Positions 1 through 8,963 of a stretch of DNA of 48,454 bases are shown here, in pieces. The position numbers were made by a program, and so were the translations under genes. The notes below the pieces were generated by a model. That model made no database searches, was not told the DNA's origin, and worked only from the letters and a program-made list of their open reading frames with translations. The DNA lies in assembly GCA_945861155.1 (NCBI GenBank), contig CAMATN010000025.1, positions 1 to 48,454 on the forward strand, written 5' to 3'. This DNA is from Rhizobium sp. Q54 (GTDB taxonomy: Bacteria; Pseudomonadota; Alphaproteobacteria; ATCC43930; CGMCC-115725). Numbering within the stretch: the stretch's first letter is position 1; the number at the start of each line of letters is the position of its first letter.

Positions 1-1040
1 AGACCTCGCTCGTCAACGCGATCGCCGGGCTGATCCGGCCCGAGCGCGGCCATATCGTCGTCGATGGCGAGGTGCTGACCGACACCGAGCGCGGAATCTT
101 CGTGCCGGCCCGCAAACGCCGCATCGGGTATGTGTTTCAGGAAGGCCGCCTCTTTCCGCATCTGACGGTGCGGCAGAACCTGCTTTATGGGCGATGGTTC
201 GCGCCCCCAATCGACAAAAAGACCGGAGGCGGCGCCGGCGAGGTCGATCACGTCGTCGAACTGCTCGGCGTTGGCGCGCTGCTCGGCCGGCGCCCGGCGA
301 ATTTGTCGGGCGGCGAGAAGCAGCGCGTCGCGATCGGCCGCGCCCTGTTGGCCCGCCCACGCCTCCTGGTCATGGACGAGCCGCTGGCCTCGCTCGACGA
401 GGCGCGCAAGACCGAGATCCTGCCCTATATCGAGCGGCTGCGCGACGAGGCCGGGGTGCCGATAATCTATGTCAGCCACGCGATCACCGAGGTGACGCGG
501 CTCGCCACCACGATGGTCGTAATGTCGGAGGGCCGCGTCGCCGCGATCGGCCCGACCGCGGCGATCATGGGCCGCATCGATCTGTTCCCGCTGACCGGCC
601 GCGCCGAGGCCGGCGCGATCCTCGCCACCAGGGTGGCCGGTCACGACCGGGCGTTCGGCTTGACCGTGCTGCGCGCGGCCGCCGGCGAATTGCGGGTGCC
701 GCATCTCGACCTGCCGGTCGGCGCCGCGCTGCGGGTGCGCATCCGGGCGCGCGATGTGATGATCGCGCTCGTTCCGCCGGAGCGGTTGAGCGCCCTCAAC
801 GTGCTGCCCGGAACCGTGGCCGAGATCGGCCATGCCGACGGCCCGATCGTCGAGATGCGCCTCGATTGCGCTGGCGAGCCGCTGATCGCGCGGCTGACCC
901 GGCGCTCGGTCGAAACCCTGGGTCTCGCGCCGGGCCTTCGCGTCTATGCCGTGATCAAAAGCATCGCCTTCGACCACCACGCCTTCGCCGGCGCCCCGCC
1001 GCCCTCACCCGGCGCCGATGCTGATACGCGCGACGGATGA
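1..1040 (+). CDS. modC: Molybdate ABC transporter ATP-binding protein ModC, 5' end outside window
   Basis: This is the cytoplasmic ATPase that powers molybdate uptake through ModB. The gene enters from the left edge; the frame is open from base 3 and the first visible residues (TSLVNAIAGL) are the tail of the Walker A motif. Next come the Q-loop (GYVFQEGRLFPHL), the signature LSGGEKQR, Walker B (LLVMDEP), the D-loop (SLDEARK) and the switch His (YVSHAITEV). The last ~80 residues form a TOBE/Mop domain (LNVLPGTVAEI...), which binds molybdate and separates ModC from most other ABC ATPases. modA and modB probably lie just left of the window. moaB and a molybdenum hydroxylase occur further along. 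The gene ends before a perfect hairpin. Confidence 0.9.
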   Translation, partial: TSLVNAIAGLIRPERGHIVVDGEVLTDTERGIFVPARKRRIGYVFQEGRLFPHLTVRQNLLYGRWFAPPIDKKTGGGAGEVDHVVELLGVGALLGRRPANLSGGEKQRVAIGRALLARPRLLVMDEPLASLDEARKTEILPYIERLRDEAGVPIIYVSHAITEVTRLATTMVVMSEGRVAAIGPTAAIMGRIDLFPLTGRAEAGAILATRVAGHDRAFGLTVLRAAAGELRVPHLDLPVGAALRVRIRARDVMIALVPPERLSALNVLPGTVAEIGHADGPIVEMRLDCAGEPLIARLTRRSVETLGLAPGLRVYAVIKSIAFDHHAFAGAPPPSPGADADTRDG

Positions 1041-1046
1041 CCATTA

Positions 1047-1081
1047 TTCGTCAGTCCGGGGCGCCGCCCCGGACTGACGAA
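1047..1081. terminator. Perfect 16-bp inverted repeat, bidirectional terminator candidate
   Basis: Positions 1047-1062 pair perfectly with 1066-1081 around a three-base loop (gcc). The GC-rich stem lies between the stop of modC and the stop of the convergent FKBP gene, so it can end transcription from both sides. No long T run follows, so a role as a repeat element cannot be excluded. Confidence 0.7.
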
Positions 1082-1092
1082 ACTGGTAAAGA

Positions 1093-1545
1093 TCAGTCGA
1101 CCTTCAGCAGCTCGACATCGAACATCAGCGTCGCGTTGGGCGGGATCGCTCCGCCGGCGCCGCGCGCGCCATAGCCGAGTTCGGGCGGGATGATCAGAGT
1201 GCGCTTGCCGCCGATTTTCATCCCGGCGACGCCCTCGTCCCAGCCGCGGATCACCTGCCCCGCGCCCAATCCGAACTCGAAGGGTTGGCCGCGATCGAGC
1301 GAGCTGTCGAATTTGGCGCCCTTGGTGGCATTGTTGTACAGCCACCCGGTGTAATGGACGCTGACCTTCTTGCCCTTGGTCGCTTCGACGCCCGTGCCGA
1401 CCGTCGTATCGGTGTATTTGAGGCCGCTTGGCAGCTCGCTCATCTTGGTGGGCACTCCTTGTGCCGCCCCTGGGGAGATGGCGGGCGGCGCTGTGAGGGA
1501 AAGGACGACCAGCGCCGCGGCGGCGCTAAGCTGGATCAATTTCAT
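1093..1545 (-). CDS. Exported FKBP-type peptidyl-prolyl cis-trans isomerase
   Basis: This enzyme rotates peptide bonds before proline during protein folding. The protein (150 residues from the chosen start) opens with a signal peptide (MKLIQLSAAAALVVLSL, then small residues up to about 28), so it acts in the periplasm. A single complete FKBP domain follows: VHYTGWLYN, FDSSLDRGQPFEFGLG, VIRGWDEGV, GKRTLIIPPELGYG and a final FDVELLKV, which together make the substrate pocket. The frame extends 11 codons further upstream to 1578, but the start at 1545 gives a normal Lys-first signal peptide and is preferred. It is convergent with modC and divergent from the DUF364 gene. Confidence 0.9.
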   Translation of the reverse strand: MKLIQLSAAAALVVLSLTAPPAISPGAAQGVPTKMSELPSGLKYTDTTVGTGVEATKGKKVSVHYTGWLYNNATKGAKFDSSLDRGQPFEFGLGAGQVIRGWDEGVAGMKIGGKRTLIIPPELGYGARGAGGAIPPNATLMFDVELLKVD

Positions 1546-1595
1546 GACAACGCGCTTATGCTGAATCAGTTGCGACATACGCGAGGAGAGGCCCC

Positions 1596-2453
1596 GTGCA
1601 GAGCGCCATCCTGAACGAGACGATCGCCGCGGTCACGGATATTCTCGGCCCCGAGCTTGACGCGATTACGGTCGAGCGCGCGGTGATCGGGCTGTTCTTC
1701 ACCGGGGTCAAGCTCTCCGCCGGCCCGGAAATCGCTGTCGCCGGCACCTGCGCGACGCCGCGCGACGCGATTGCCGGCGACATCTGCTGTCCGGTATCGG
1801 CCCGGGCGGCGGGTTTGCGCGAGCGGATTGCCGGCCGTCCGGCGGCCGAGTTGATGCGCGATGCGCTCGCTCCGGAAGGGCTGCGCCGGGCGGTCGGGAT
1901 CGCCACGTTGAACGCGCTGGCCGAATGGGCCTGGCGCCGCCGCCCCGATCCCGGGGTCGCGCTGTTGCCGGGCACCGACGCGTTCGAGGCGACCGAACTG
2001 CGCGACGGCGAGCGGGTCGTGCTGGTCGGCGCCTTCGTCCCGTTCCTGAAGGAGCTGAAGCGCCGCCGTCAGCCTTTCCTGGTGTTGGAGCAGAACCCGG
2101 CGGCGCTCAAGCCCGAGGAGATGCCGTTCTATCGCCCGGCTGAATTGGCGGCGGAAATCGTACCCGGCGCCGACGTGCTGCTGATCACCGGCGCGACCCT
2201 GATCAATGACACGCTCGAGGATCTGCTCGCGCTGGCGCGGCCTGACGCGCGGGTCACCGTGCTCGGCCCGACGGTCGGGATGCTGCCGGATGCGTTTCTC
2301 GCCCGCGGCGCCGACATTCTTGGCTCGGCCCGCATCACCCGGCCCGACGATTTCCTCGATCTGCTGGCCGAAGGCGGCTCTGCCCCTCATTTCCTTGGCC
2401 ACTCGGCCGAGAAGATCGTCCTGGCGCGCATCCCGGCGCAACGCGGGCGATAG
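1596..2453 (+). CDS. DUF364 family protein (putative heavy-metal chelation domain)
   Basis: The protein has 285 residues. The N-terminal part (to about 90) matches the DUF4213-like enolase-fold segment, with a Cys-Cys pair (DICCPVS). The C-terminal part is the DUF364 core: VVLVGAFVPFL, the conserved ITGATLINDTLEDLL, VTVLGPTVGMLPD and the closing PHFLGHSAEKIVL. The family is thought to bind metals or related ligands and is often found near metal-uptake genes; its biochemical role is not settled. Lying two genes from modC, it may take part in molybdenum or tungsten handling, which is inference. The start at 1596 follows a purine-rich gaggagagg stretch. Confidence 0.8.
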   Translation: MQSAILNETIAAVTDILGPELDAITVERAVIGLFFTGVKLSAGPEIAVAGTCATPRDAIAGDICCPVSARAAGLRERIAGRPAAELMRDALAPEGLRRAVGIATLNALAEWAWRRRPDPGVALLPGTDAFEATELRDGERVVLVGAFVPFLKELKRRRQPFLVLEQNPAALKPEEMPFYRPAELAAEIVPGADVLLITGATLINDTLEDLLALARPDARVTVLGPTVGMLPDAFLARGADILGSARITRPDDFLDLLAEGGSAPHFLGHSAEKIVLARIPAQRGR

Positions 2454-2497
2454 TGGTTTCGCGCCGCTCCTACCCGCCTACATTCTAACGGTTATCG

Positions 2498-4321
2498 CTA
2501 CTCCACCGTGACGCTTTTCGCCAGGTTGCGGGGCTGGTCGACGTCGGTGCCCTTCAATACGGCGACGTGGTAGGCGAGGAGCTGGATCGGGATCGCGTAG
2601 AGGAGCGGCGCGACAAAGGGGGCGCAATGCGGCACCGCGATGCCGAAGGCGAGGCGGCCGTCGAGCCGCGCCACCCCGGCAGCATCCGAGATCATCACGA
2701 CCCGGCCGCCGCGCGCCATGACCTCCTCGACATTCGACAGCGTCTTCTCGAACAGATCGTCGGGCGGCGCCAGCACGATGACCGGCACGGAATCGTCTAT
2801 GAGGGCGATCGGCCCGTGCTTCATCTCGCCGGCGGCATAGCCCTCGGCGTGGATGTAGGAAATCTCCTTCAGCTTCAGGGCACCTTCGAGGGCCAGCGGA
2901 TAGGCGGTGCCGCGCCCCAGATACAGCACGTCGCGCGCGAGGGCGATCTCGGCCGCGATCTCTTGCAGGCGCTCGTCGTGATGCAGGACCTCGCTGGCGC
3001 GCGACGGGATCTCGGCGAGCTGGCCGGCCAGCGCCGCCTCGCCCGCCGCGTCGATCGTGCCACGCGCCCGCGCCATCGCGATCGTGAACGCGGCGAGGAC
3101 GGCGAGCTGCGTCGTAAACGCCTTCGTTGAGGCGACCCCAATTTCCGGGCCGGCCAGGGTCGGCAGCACGATGTCGGCCTCGCGCGCGATCGTGCTTTCG
3201 GGCTGGTTGACGATCGCGATGATCTTCTGCCCGGCCTCGCGGCAATAGCGCAGCGCCGCCAGGGTATCGGCGGTCTCGCCCGATTGCGAAATGACGAGCG
3301 CCGCGCCGTCCCTGGGCATTGCCGGCGCGCGGTAGCGGAATTCCGACGCGATGTCGGCTTCCACGGGCACGCGGGCGATCTTTTCGAGCCAGTATTTGGC
3401 GATCATGCCGGCGTGATGCGCGGTGCCGCAGGCAATCGTCGTGATCTTGCCGATATCGCCCAGCGCGAACGGCAATTGCGGCAGGTGGATCGTTTGGCTC
3501 GCCGGGTTGATCAGCGCCTGCAATGTGTCGCCGATCACCGCCGGCTGCTCGAAAATCTCCTTCTGCATGAAATGGCGGTAATTGCCCTTGCCGATCAGCG
3601 CGCCGCTGAGCGCGGTCTCGCGCACCGCGCGCGCGACCCTCTGGTTGTCACGGTCGAAGATCGCGACCTCGCGCGAGGTCACCACAGCCCAATCGCCTTC
3701 GTCGAGATAGGTGATGCGCCGGGTCAGCGGCGCCAGCGCCAGCGCGTCAGAGCCGACGAACATCTCGCCGTCGCCGTAGCCGATCGCCAGCGGGCTGCCG
3801 CGACGGGCGCAGATCAACAGATCGTGCTCGCCGGCGAACAGGAAGACGAGGGCGAAGGCGCCTTCGAGGCGCTCCAGGGTGCGCGCCACCGCGTCGGCCG
3901 GCGCCATGCCCTGCGCCAGATGGTGCGTCGTCAGGATCGCGACGGCCTCGGTGTCGGTCTGGGTGTGGAATTGGTAGCCGAGCCCTACCAACTCGCGCTT
4001 CAGCGCCTGAAAATTCTCGATGATGCCGTTATGGACGACCGCGACCCGGTCGGTCGCGATCGGGTGGGCGTTGCCCTCGGTCGGCAACCCGTGCGTCGCC
4101 CAGCGCGTATGGCCGATGCCGATCGTCCCGTGCACCGGCTCGCGCTCGAGCCGCGCCGCCAGATTGGCGAGCTTGCCCTCGGCCCGGCGCCGCTCGATAC
4201 GGCCGTCGATCAGCGTCGCGACCCCGGCCGAATCGTAGCCGCGGTATTCGAGGCGGCGCAGCCCCTCGACCAGCTCGGTGGCGACCGCGTTCTTTGCGAT
4301 GATGCCGATGATGCCGCACAT
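2498..4321 (-). CDS. glmS: Glutamine--fructose-6-phosphate aminotransferase (isomerizing)
   Basis: GlmS makes glucosamine-6-phosphate from fructose-6-phosphate and glutamine, the first step toward UDP-GlcNAc for peptidoglycan and LPS. The protein has 607 residues, the usual length. It starts MCGIIG, with Cys2 as the class II glutaminase nucleophile after removal of Met. The glutaminase domain shows RLEYRGYDSAG, GHTRWATHG and VVHNGIIEN. Two SIS domains follow (ACGTAHHAG, SQSGETADT; LGRGTAYPLALEGALKLKE, GEMKHGPIAL), and the C-terminus has the conserved DVDQPRNLAKSVTVE tail. Its ATG overlaps the glmU stop by one base (TGATG), so translation is probably coupled. The frame runs further upstream inside glmU, but only this Met exposes Cys2. 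Confidence 0.97.
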   Translation of the reverse strand: MCGIIGIIAKNAVATELVEGLRRLEYRGYDSAGVATLIDGRIERRRAEGKLANLAARLEREPVHGTIGIGHTRWATHGLPTEGNAHPIATDRVAVVHNGIIENFQALKRELVGLGYQFHTQTDTEAVAILTTHHLAQGMAPADAVARTLERLEGAFALVFLFAGEHDLLICARRGSPLAIGYGDGEMFVGSDALALAPLTRRITYLDEGDWAVVTSREVAIFDRDNQRVARAVRETALSGALIGKGNYRHFMQKEIFEQPAVIGDTLQALINPASQTIHLPQLPFALGDIGKITTIACGTAHHAGMIAKYWLEKIARVPVEADIASEFRYRAPAMPRDGAALVISQSGETADTLAALRYCREAGQKIIAIVNQPESTIAREADIVLPTLAGPEIGVASTKAFTTQLAVLAAFTIAMARARGTIDAAGEAALAGQLAEIPSRASEVLHHDERLQEIAAEIALARDVLYLGRGTAYPLALEGALKLKEISYIHAEGYAAGEMKHGPIALIDDSVPVIVLAPPDDLFEKTLSNVEEVMARGGRVVMISDAAGVARLDGRLAFGIAVPHCAPFVAPLLYAIPIQLLAYHVAVLKGTDVDQPRNLAKSVTVE

Positions 4322-5679
4322 CAGCCCTTCTCCTTGAGCAGTCGCGCGCGGATTTCGGCGGCGCGCCCCGGTTTGTCGACTTGGTTGCCGCGGGCGATCG
4401 TCAGCGCATCGGCCGGCACGTCCGAGGTGACGACGCTGCCGGCCGCGACGATCGCCCCGTCGCCGACCGTGACCGGCGCGACCAGGGCGGTGTTCGAGCC
4501 GATAAAGGCGCGCTCGCCGATTGTCGTGCGCCACTTGTTAACGCCGTCGTAATTGCAGGTGATCGTGCCGGCGCCGATATTGGTCCCGGCCCCGATATCG
4601 CTGTCGCCGAGATAGGAGAGGTGGCTGGCCTTGGCGCCGGCGCCGAGCCGCGATGCCTTGACCTCGACGAAATTGCCGACATGGACATCCTCTTCGAGCA
4701 CCGCGCCGGGGCGCAGCCGCGCGAACGGCCCGACAATCGCGCCGCTCGCAATCACGGCGCCTTCGAGATGCGAGAACGAGCGGATACGGACATTGTCGGC
4801 GAGCGTGACGCCGGGGCCGAACACGACGTTGGGCTCGACGACGACATCGCGCCCGAGCCGCGTATCGGCCGAGAAAAAGACCGTGTCGGGAGCGACCAGA
4901 GTCGCGCCGTTCTCCATCGCGCGGCGGCGCAGCCGGTCCTGCATCAGCGCTTCGGCCGCGGCCAACTCGGCGCGGGTATTGACCCCGAGCAGTTCCTCGG
5001 CCGGCAGTTCGACGACCCGGCAGGCGAGGCCCTGCCCGCGCGCGATTGCGACGATATCGGTCAGGTAGAATTCGCGCTTGGCGTTGTCGTTGCCGATTCG
5101 GTCCACCAGATCGAACGCGCGGGCCGCGTCGATCGCCATGATGCCGCCATTGCACAAGCCGATCGCGCGTTCCTCGGCGTTCGCGTCCCGCGCTTCGACG
5201 ATGCGCAGCAGCGCGCCGTCAGCGCCGAGCACGAGGCGGCCATAGGCGCCGGGATCGGCCGGCCGCATCCCGGCGACCGCGACCGCGACTTCCGGCGAGG
5301 CGCGACGCGCCGCCAGCAGTTCGGCGATTGTTTCAGCGCGCAGCAGCGGCGTGTCGCCAAACAGCACGACGACATCGGTAATCCCGTCCTCGGCGAGTCG
5401 ATCGCCGAGGATTGGGCCGGCAACGCGCACCGCGTCGCCGGTGCCGCGCGGGGGGAACTGGATCACGCTTTGCGACGGCGCGACGGCGCGCGCGACCGAA
5501 TCGCTGTCGCGGCCGAGCACGACGACCGTCGCGGCGGGGTCGAGCGGACGCAGCGCGTCGAGCACATGCCGGATCATCGGTTGCCCGGCGATCTCGTGCA
5601 GCACCTTGGGGCGGGCCGAGTTGAGGCGGGTGCCTTCGCCGGCGGCAAGGACGATGGCGGCGAAACGGGATCGGTTCAT
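4321..5679 (-). CDS. glmU: Bifunctional UDP-GlcNAc pyrophosphorylase / GlcN-1-P acetyltransferase
   Basis: GlmU acetylates glucosamine-1-phosphate and then couples it to UTP, giving UDP-GlcNAc. The protein has 452 residues. The N-terminal uridyltransferase domain carries LAAGEGTRLNSARPKVLHE near residues 10-28. The C-terminal left-handed beta-helix holds hexapeptide repeats and the acetyltransferase signature (FVEVKASRLG, SHLSYLGDSDIG, NIGAGTITCNYDG). The start at 5679 (MNRSRF) leaves the short N-terminus typical of the family; an upstream Met at 5718 would add 13 atypical residues. It is the first gene of the glmU-glmS pair and is divergent from gph. GlmM is not in the window. Confidence 0.96.
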   Translation of the reverse strand: MNRSRFAAIVLAAGEGTRLNSARPKVLHEIAGQPMIRHVLDALRPLDPAATVVVLGRDSDSVARAVAPSQSVIQFPPRGTGDAVRVAGPILGDRLAEDGITDVVVLFGDTPLLRAETIAELLAARRASPEVAVAVAGMRPADPGAYGRLVLGADGALLRIVEARDANAEERAIGLCNGGIMAIDAARAFDLVDRIGNDNAKREFYLTDIVAIARGQGLACRVVELPAEELLGVNTRAELAAAEALMQDRLRRRAMENGATLVAPDTVFFSADTRLGRDVVVEPNVVFGPGVTLADNVRIRSFSHLEGAVIASGAIVGPFARLRPGAVLEEDVHVGNFVEVKASRLGAGAKASHLSYLGDSDIGAGTNIGAGTITCNYDGVNKWRTTIGERAFIGSNTALVAPVTVGDGAIVAAGSVVTSDVPADALTIARGNQVDKPGRAAEIRARLLKEKG

Positions 5680-5822
5680 GTTGCGACTCGCCACGTCTTT
5701 CTGAGTCAGGGGGCCCACGAGGAACGAAACGCGATCATCGGACTAACGGTTGCACGCCGCCGGCCACCCTGCCAACACACAGATTGTTGCGGCGTGTGAC
5801 CGAGGCGGCGCGGGGTTCAGGC

Positions 5823-6491
5823 ATGGCGGATTTTTTGTTGGTCTTCGATCTCGACGGGACGCTGGTTGACAGCGTGCCAGATTTAACCAATGCGCTTAAC
5901 GAAGTCTTGCGCGAGCGCGGCTATCGCCAATTATCGCGCGCCGAGGTGGCGCCGATGGTCGGCGACGGCATCCCGGCGCTGGTCGCGCGCGGTTTCGCGG
6001 CACGCGGCGGCAGCGCCGCCGAAGCGGTCGAGGCGTTGCCGCGGTATATCCATATCTATGAGGAAAAGGCGACCGATCTGACCCGGCCCTATCCCGGCGT
6101 GCGCGAGACCCTGACCGAACTGCGCCGGCGCGGCTACCGCAACGCGGTGTGCACCAACAAGCCGCAGCAGGCGAGCGATATTCTGTTAGGCGGGCTCGAC
6201 CTGGCCGGGCTGTTCGACGGAGTCGCCGGCGGCGACCGCTATGAGGTGAAGAAGCCGGACCGGGGGCACCTGCTCGGGCTGATCGCCGAACTCGGTGGCA
6301 GCGCCGAGCGGGCGGTGATGATCGGCGACAGCGAAAACGACGCAGCCGTCGCCCATGCTGCCGCCGTGCCGCTGATCCTGATGCGCTACGGCTATGCCCG
6401 GGTCGACCCGGCGACACTTGGCGCCGCCGCGGTCCTCGACCGTTTCAACGAGCTGCCCGCGACGCTCGAACGCCTCGGGCTTACCCCGTGA
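5823..6491 (+). CDS. gph: Phosphoglycolate phosphatase (HAD superfamily)
   Basis: The 222-residue protein is a HAD hydrolase that most likely removes phosphate from 2-phosphoglycolate, a by-product of oxygenation or DNA repair. Motif I is DLDGTLVDS near residues 8-16, with the Asp nucleophile. Motif II is AVCTNKP, motif III includes the Lys of EVKKPD, and motif IV is MIGDSENDA. The helical cap between motifs I and II has the size seen in Gph proteins. The start at 5823 (MADFLLVFDLDG) is chosen because the frame before it (from 5784) reads as non-conserved sequence. Divergent placement beside glmU is common in alphaproteobacteria. Another HAD phosphatase activity is possible. Confidence 0.88.
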   Translation: MADFLLVFDLDGTLVDSVPDLTNALNEVLRERGYRQLSRAEVAPMVGDGIPALVARGFAARGGSAAEAVEALPRYIHIYEEKATDLTRPYPGVRETLTELRRRGYRNAVCTNKPQQASDILLGGLDLAGLFDGVAGGDRYEVKKPDRGHLLGLIAELGGSAERAVMIGDSENDAAVAHAAAVPLILMRYGYARVDPATLGAAAVLDRFNELPATLERLGLTP

Positions 6492-6573
6492 CGCGCCGTC
6501 TGACTCGCGCCGCCCTTGCCGGACAGCCTCGCCGGCGCGTATAGCAGGCGGCACCTCGCCGACAAGAGAATGC

Positions 6574-7194
6574 ATGGAAAATTTCGCCCAGCCGCTGCTT
6601 GAATTCATCAAGACTCATCAGGACTGGGCGATCGCGATCATCTGCATCACTGCGTTCGGCGAGTCGCTGGCCTTTGTGAGCTTGTTGTTTCCCGGCACGG
6701 TGCTGCTGATCGCTGCCGGCACCCTGATGCGAGCCGGCACGCTACCCTATCTGCCGCTGATGGCCGGGGCGATCCTCGGTGCGGTGCTCGGCGATTTCGT
6801 GTCGTACTGGATCGGCCGCCAGCTCGGCGGCCGCGTGACCCGGTTTTGGCCGCTGACCCGCCATCTCGGGCTGCTGACGGTCGGCATCCAATTCTTCGAG
6901 CGGCACGGCGGCAAGAGCGTCTTCCTCGGCCGGTTTTCCGGCCCGATCCGGGCGGTCATCACACTCGCCGCCGGCATCATGGGCATGACATGCGGGCGCT
7001 TCGCGTTCGCCACGATCGCGTCGGCGCTGGTGTGGGCGCCGATGCTGCTGTTGGCCGGCGATATCATGGGGCTGCTCGGCGACCGGCTGATCGGCTCGGC
7101 CAATACGGCACTGCTGGTATTCGGCGCGCTGACCCTCTTCGGCGTCATCGGTCTGGTCTGGGCGGCCTTGCGCGCCGCCCGCTCAAAGACCTGA
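6574..7194 (+). CDS. DedA family membrane protein
   Basis: The 206-residue integral membrane protein has about five hydrophobic segments. Family marks are visible: FPGTVLLIAAGTLM, GDFVSYWIGRQLGG, and FLGRFSGPIRAVITLAAGIMGM, in which the Arg residues and FxGR...PxxR pattern are conserved. DedA/SNARE-associated proteins act in lipid flipping (undecaprenyl-phosphate or phospholipid recycling) and envelope proton balance. Which lipid this one handles cannot be read from the sequence. The start at 6574 (MENFAQPLLEFI) is preferred to the long in-frame extension from 6394, which overlaps gph and has no membrane-protein character. It follows gph by 82 bases in the same direction. Confidence 0.85.
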   Translation: MENFAQPLLEFIKTHQDWAIAIICITAFGESLAFVSLLFPGTVLLIAAGTLMRAGTLPYLPLMAGAILGAVLGDFVSYWIGRQLGGRVTRFWPLTRHLGLLTVGIQFFERHGGKSVFLGRFSGPIRAVITLAAGIMGMTCGRFAFATIASALVWAPMLLLAGDIMGLLGDRLIGSANTALLVFGALTLFGVIGLVWAALRAARSKT

Positions 7195-7297
7195 GCCGGC
7201 ACGCGGAGCCTCTTGAGCGCTCGGCGGAAAGGCTCCATCCTCGCCGATGTCGCCGGCCCGCACCGGTAACGGAACAAAATCTGAGGGAGACCCGCAA

Positions 7298-8254
7298 ATG
7301 ACCAGCGGATGGCAACCGGCGCTAGCCTACCCCGACCCGGCGATCATTACCCTCGACCCGCGTTTCGAGGCGATCCGGCCGCCGATGAACGCCAGCGTCG
7401 AGCGGCTTTATACCGGCTGCCGCTGGAGCGAGGGGCCGGTGTGGTTCGGCGATCTGCGCGCCCTCCTATGGAGCGACATCCCGAACAACCGCATCCTCAA
7501 ATGGGACGAAGAGACCGGCGAGACGAGCATCTTCCGCAAGCCGTCGAACTACGCCAACGGCAACACCCGCGACCGGCAGGGCCGGCTCGTCACCTGCGAG
7601 CATGGCGGCCGGCAAGTCAGCCGCACCGAGCATGACGGCACGATCACGGTGCTGTGCAACCGGTTCGACGGGGTCGAGGGCAAGAAGCTCAACTCGCCGA
7701 ACGATGTCGTCGTCAAATCGGATGGCTCGGTCTGGTTTACCGACCCGGCCTTCGGCATCCTCAGCAATTACGAGGGCGACAAATCCGAGCCCGAACTGCC
7801 GACCAATGTCTACCGGGTCGACGGCCGCACCGGGCGCACCACCGCCGTCGCCGAGGGGCTGAGCGGTCCGAACGGGCTGTGCTTCTCGCCCGACGAGTCG
7901 CTCCTCTACATTGTCGAGTCGCGGGCCCGGCCGCGCGCGATCCGCGTGTTCGACGTCGTTGCGGACGGCACAAAGCTCGCCAATTCGCGCAATTTCGCCG
8001 ATCTCGGCGACGGCACGCCCGACGGGTTCCGCGTTGATGTCCAGGGCAATTTGTGGTGCGGCTGGGGCATGAGCGAAGCGCTCAACGGAGTCGCGATCTT
8101 CGCCCCTGACGGCACGATGATCGGCCGCATCGCGCTGCCCGAACGCTGCGCCAATCTGTGTTTCGGTGGAGTGAAGCGCAACCGCCTGTTCATGGCGGCG
8201 AGCCACTCGCTCTACGCCGTCTACGTCAACACCGAGGGCGCCGTCGGCGGCTAG
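7298..8254 (+). CDS. SMP-30/gluconolactonase family sugar lactonase
   Basis: The 318-residue protein belongs to the six-bladed beta-propeller lactonases that open sugar lactones such as gluconolactone, using one divalent metal. The metal and substrate residues are visible in order: Glu of SEGPVWF (about residue 47), Asn of YANGNTRD, Asn of LNSPNDVVVKSDGSVWFTDP and Asp of TPDGFRVDVQGNLWCGWG. No signal peptide is evident. A good ribosome site (gaggga, 7285-7290) precedes the ATG at 7298. The next gene, convergent and 22 bases away, encodes a beta-sandwich protein of a type that I recall as a fused domain in some annotated gluconolactonases. Confidence 0.85.
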   Translation: MTSGWQPALAYPDPAIITLDPRFEAIRPPMNASVERLYTGCRWSEGPVWFGDLRALLWSDIPNNRILKWDEETGETSIFRKPSNYANGNTRDRQGRLVTCEHGGRQVSRTEHDGTITVLCNRFDGVEGKKLNSPNDVVVKSDGSVWFTDPAFGILSNYEGDKSEPELPTNVYRVDGRTGRTTAVAEGLSGPNGLCFSPDESLLYIVESRARPRAIRVFDVVADGTKLANSRNFADLGDGTPDGFRVDVQGNLWCGWGMSEALNGVAIFAPDGTMIGRIALPERCANLCFGGVKRNRLFMAASHSLYAVYVNTEGAVGG

Positions 8255-8276
8255 CCGGAACGCTTGCTCGCCTCCC

Positions 8277-8915
8277 TCAACGGTAGAACTCGACCTTCGC
8301 CTCGCGGAACCACACGGTATTGGGCGGCGCGGCGGAAATCGGGCCGTTGATGCCGAAGACCGCGATCTCAAACGTATCGCCGGGGCTGGCGCCGGGGCTG
8401 AGGACGAGGCGGTTGGGCATGTTGAAGCCCTGGATCGCGGCCGGGCTGGGCCGGCCGGGGACCCGCGGCAGCTCGCCGTTGACCCATATCTCGGCATAGT
8501 CGTCGACGTTGGCCGTGAACACGATGATCGCACCCGCGGTCGCGAACCCGGCGATCGTCGCGGGTATTGTCAGGGTGGCGCGGAACCATAGGAACGACAC
8601 CTTGCCGCCACCCCGCTTGGCTCCGAGCTCGGTCGGCGGAACCGTCGGCCAGGCGGAATCGTCGAACCCGCGCGCGCCGGCATGCGGCTCGATGTCGTAG
8701 GTCGATTTGAACTCGGGCATCGCATCGGGAATCGGCGCGGTCTCGACGATCTTTGCCTCCAGCGTCTTCCAGCGCGCGCCGAACAATTGCGATCCGTGCT
8801 CCGTCATCAGATCGATGCAAAGAGCGGGCGGCGTCAGCGGCGCGATGGCCGGCTGCGGCGCGAACATCAGCGTGCGCGGCGGTGCGGCAGGCGGGGCTGG
8901 ATTGTTGTCAGGCAT
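8277..8915 (-). CDS. Beta-sandwich (galactose-binding-like) protein, partner of the lactonase gene
   Basis: The 212-residue protein starts with a Pro/Ala-rich stretch and then a domain with alternating strands: GFDDSAWPTV, GKVSFLWFRATLTIP, ADVDDYAEIWVNGELP-like segments (VDDYAEIWVNGELP is read directly), GFNMPNRLVL, and the closing FEIAVFGINGPIS and NTVWFREAKVEF. The pattern resembles a galactose-binding-like jelly roll and, from memory, the accessory domain of some proteins annotated as gluconolactonase. No catalytic motif is visible. The start at 8915 has an aaggac site upstream; an in-frame ATG at 8951 adds 12 residues. Its function is unknown; a carbohydrate-binding role beside the lactonase is inference. 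Confidence 0.65.
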   Translation of the reverse strand: MPDNNPAPPAAPPRTLMFAPQPAIAPLTPPALCIDLMTEHGSQLFGARWKTLEAKIVETAPIPDAMPEFKSTYDIEPHAGARGFDDSAWPTVPPTELGAKRGGGKVSFLWFRATLTIPATIAGFATAGAIIVFTANVDDYAEIWVNGELPRVPGRPSPAAIQGFNMPNRLVLSPGASPGDTFEIAVFGINGPISAAPPNTVWFREAKVEFYR

Positions 8916-8963
8916 CGCAATGTCCTTTTGTTGGGATGACGGGGTGGCCACAATGCTGAGGTG

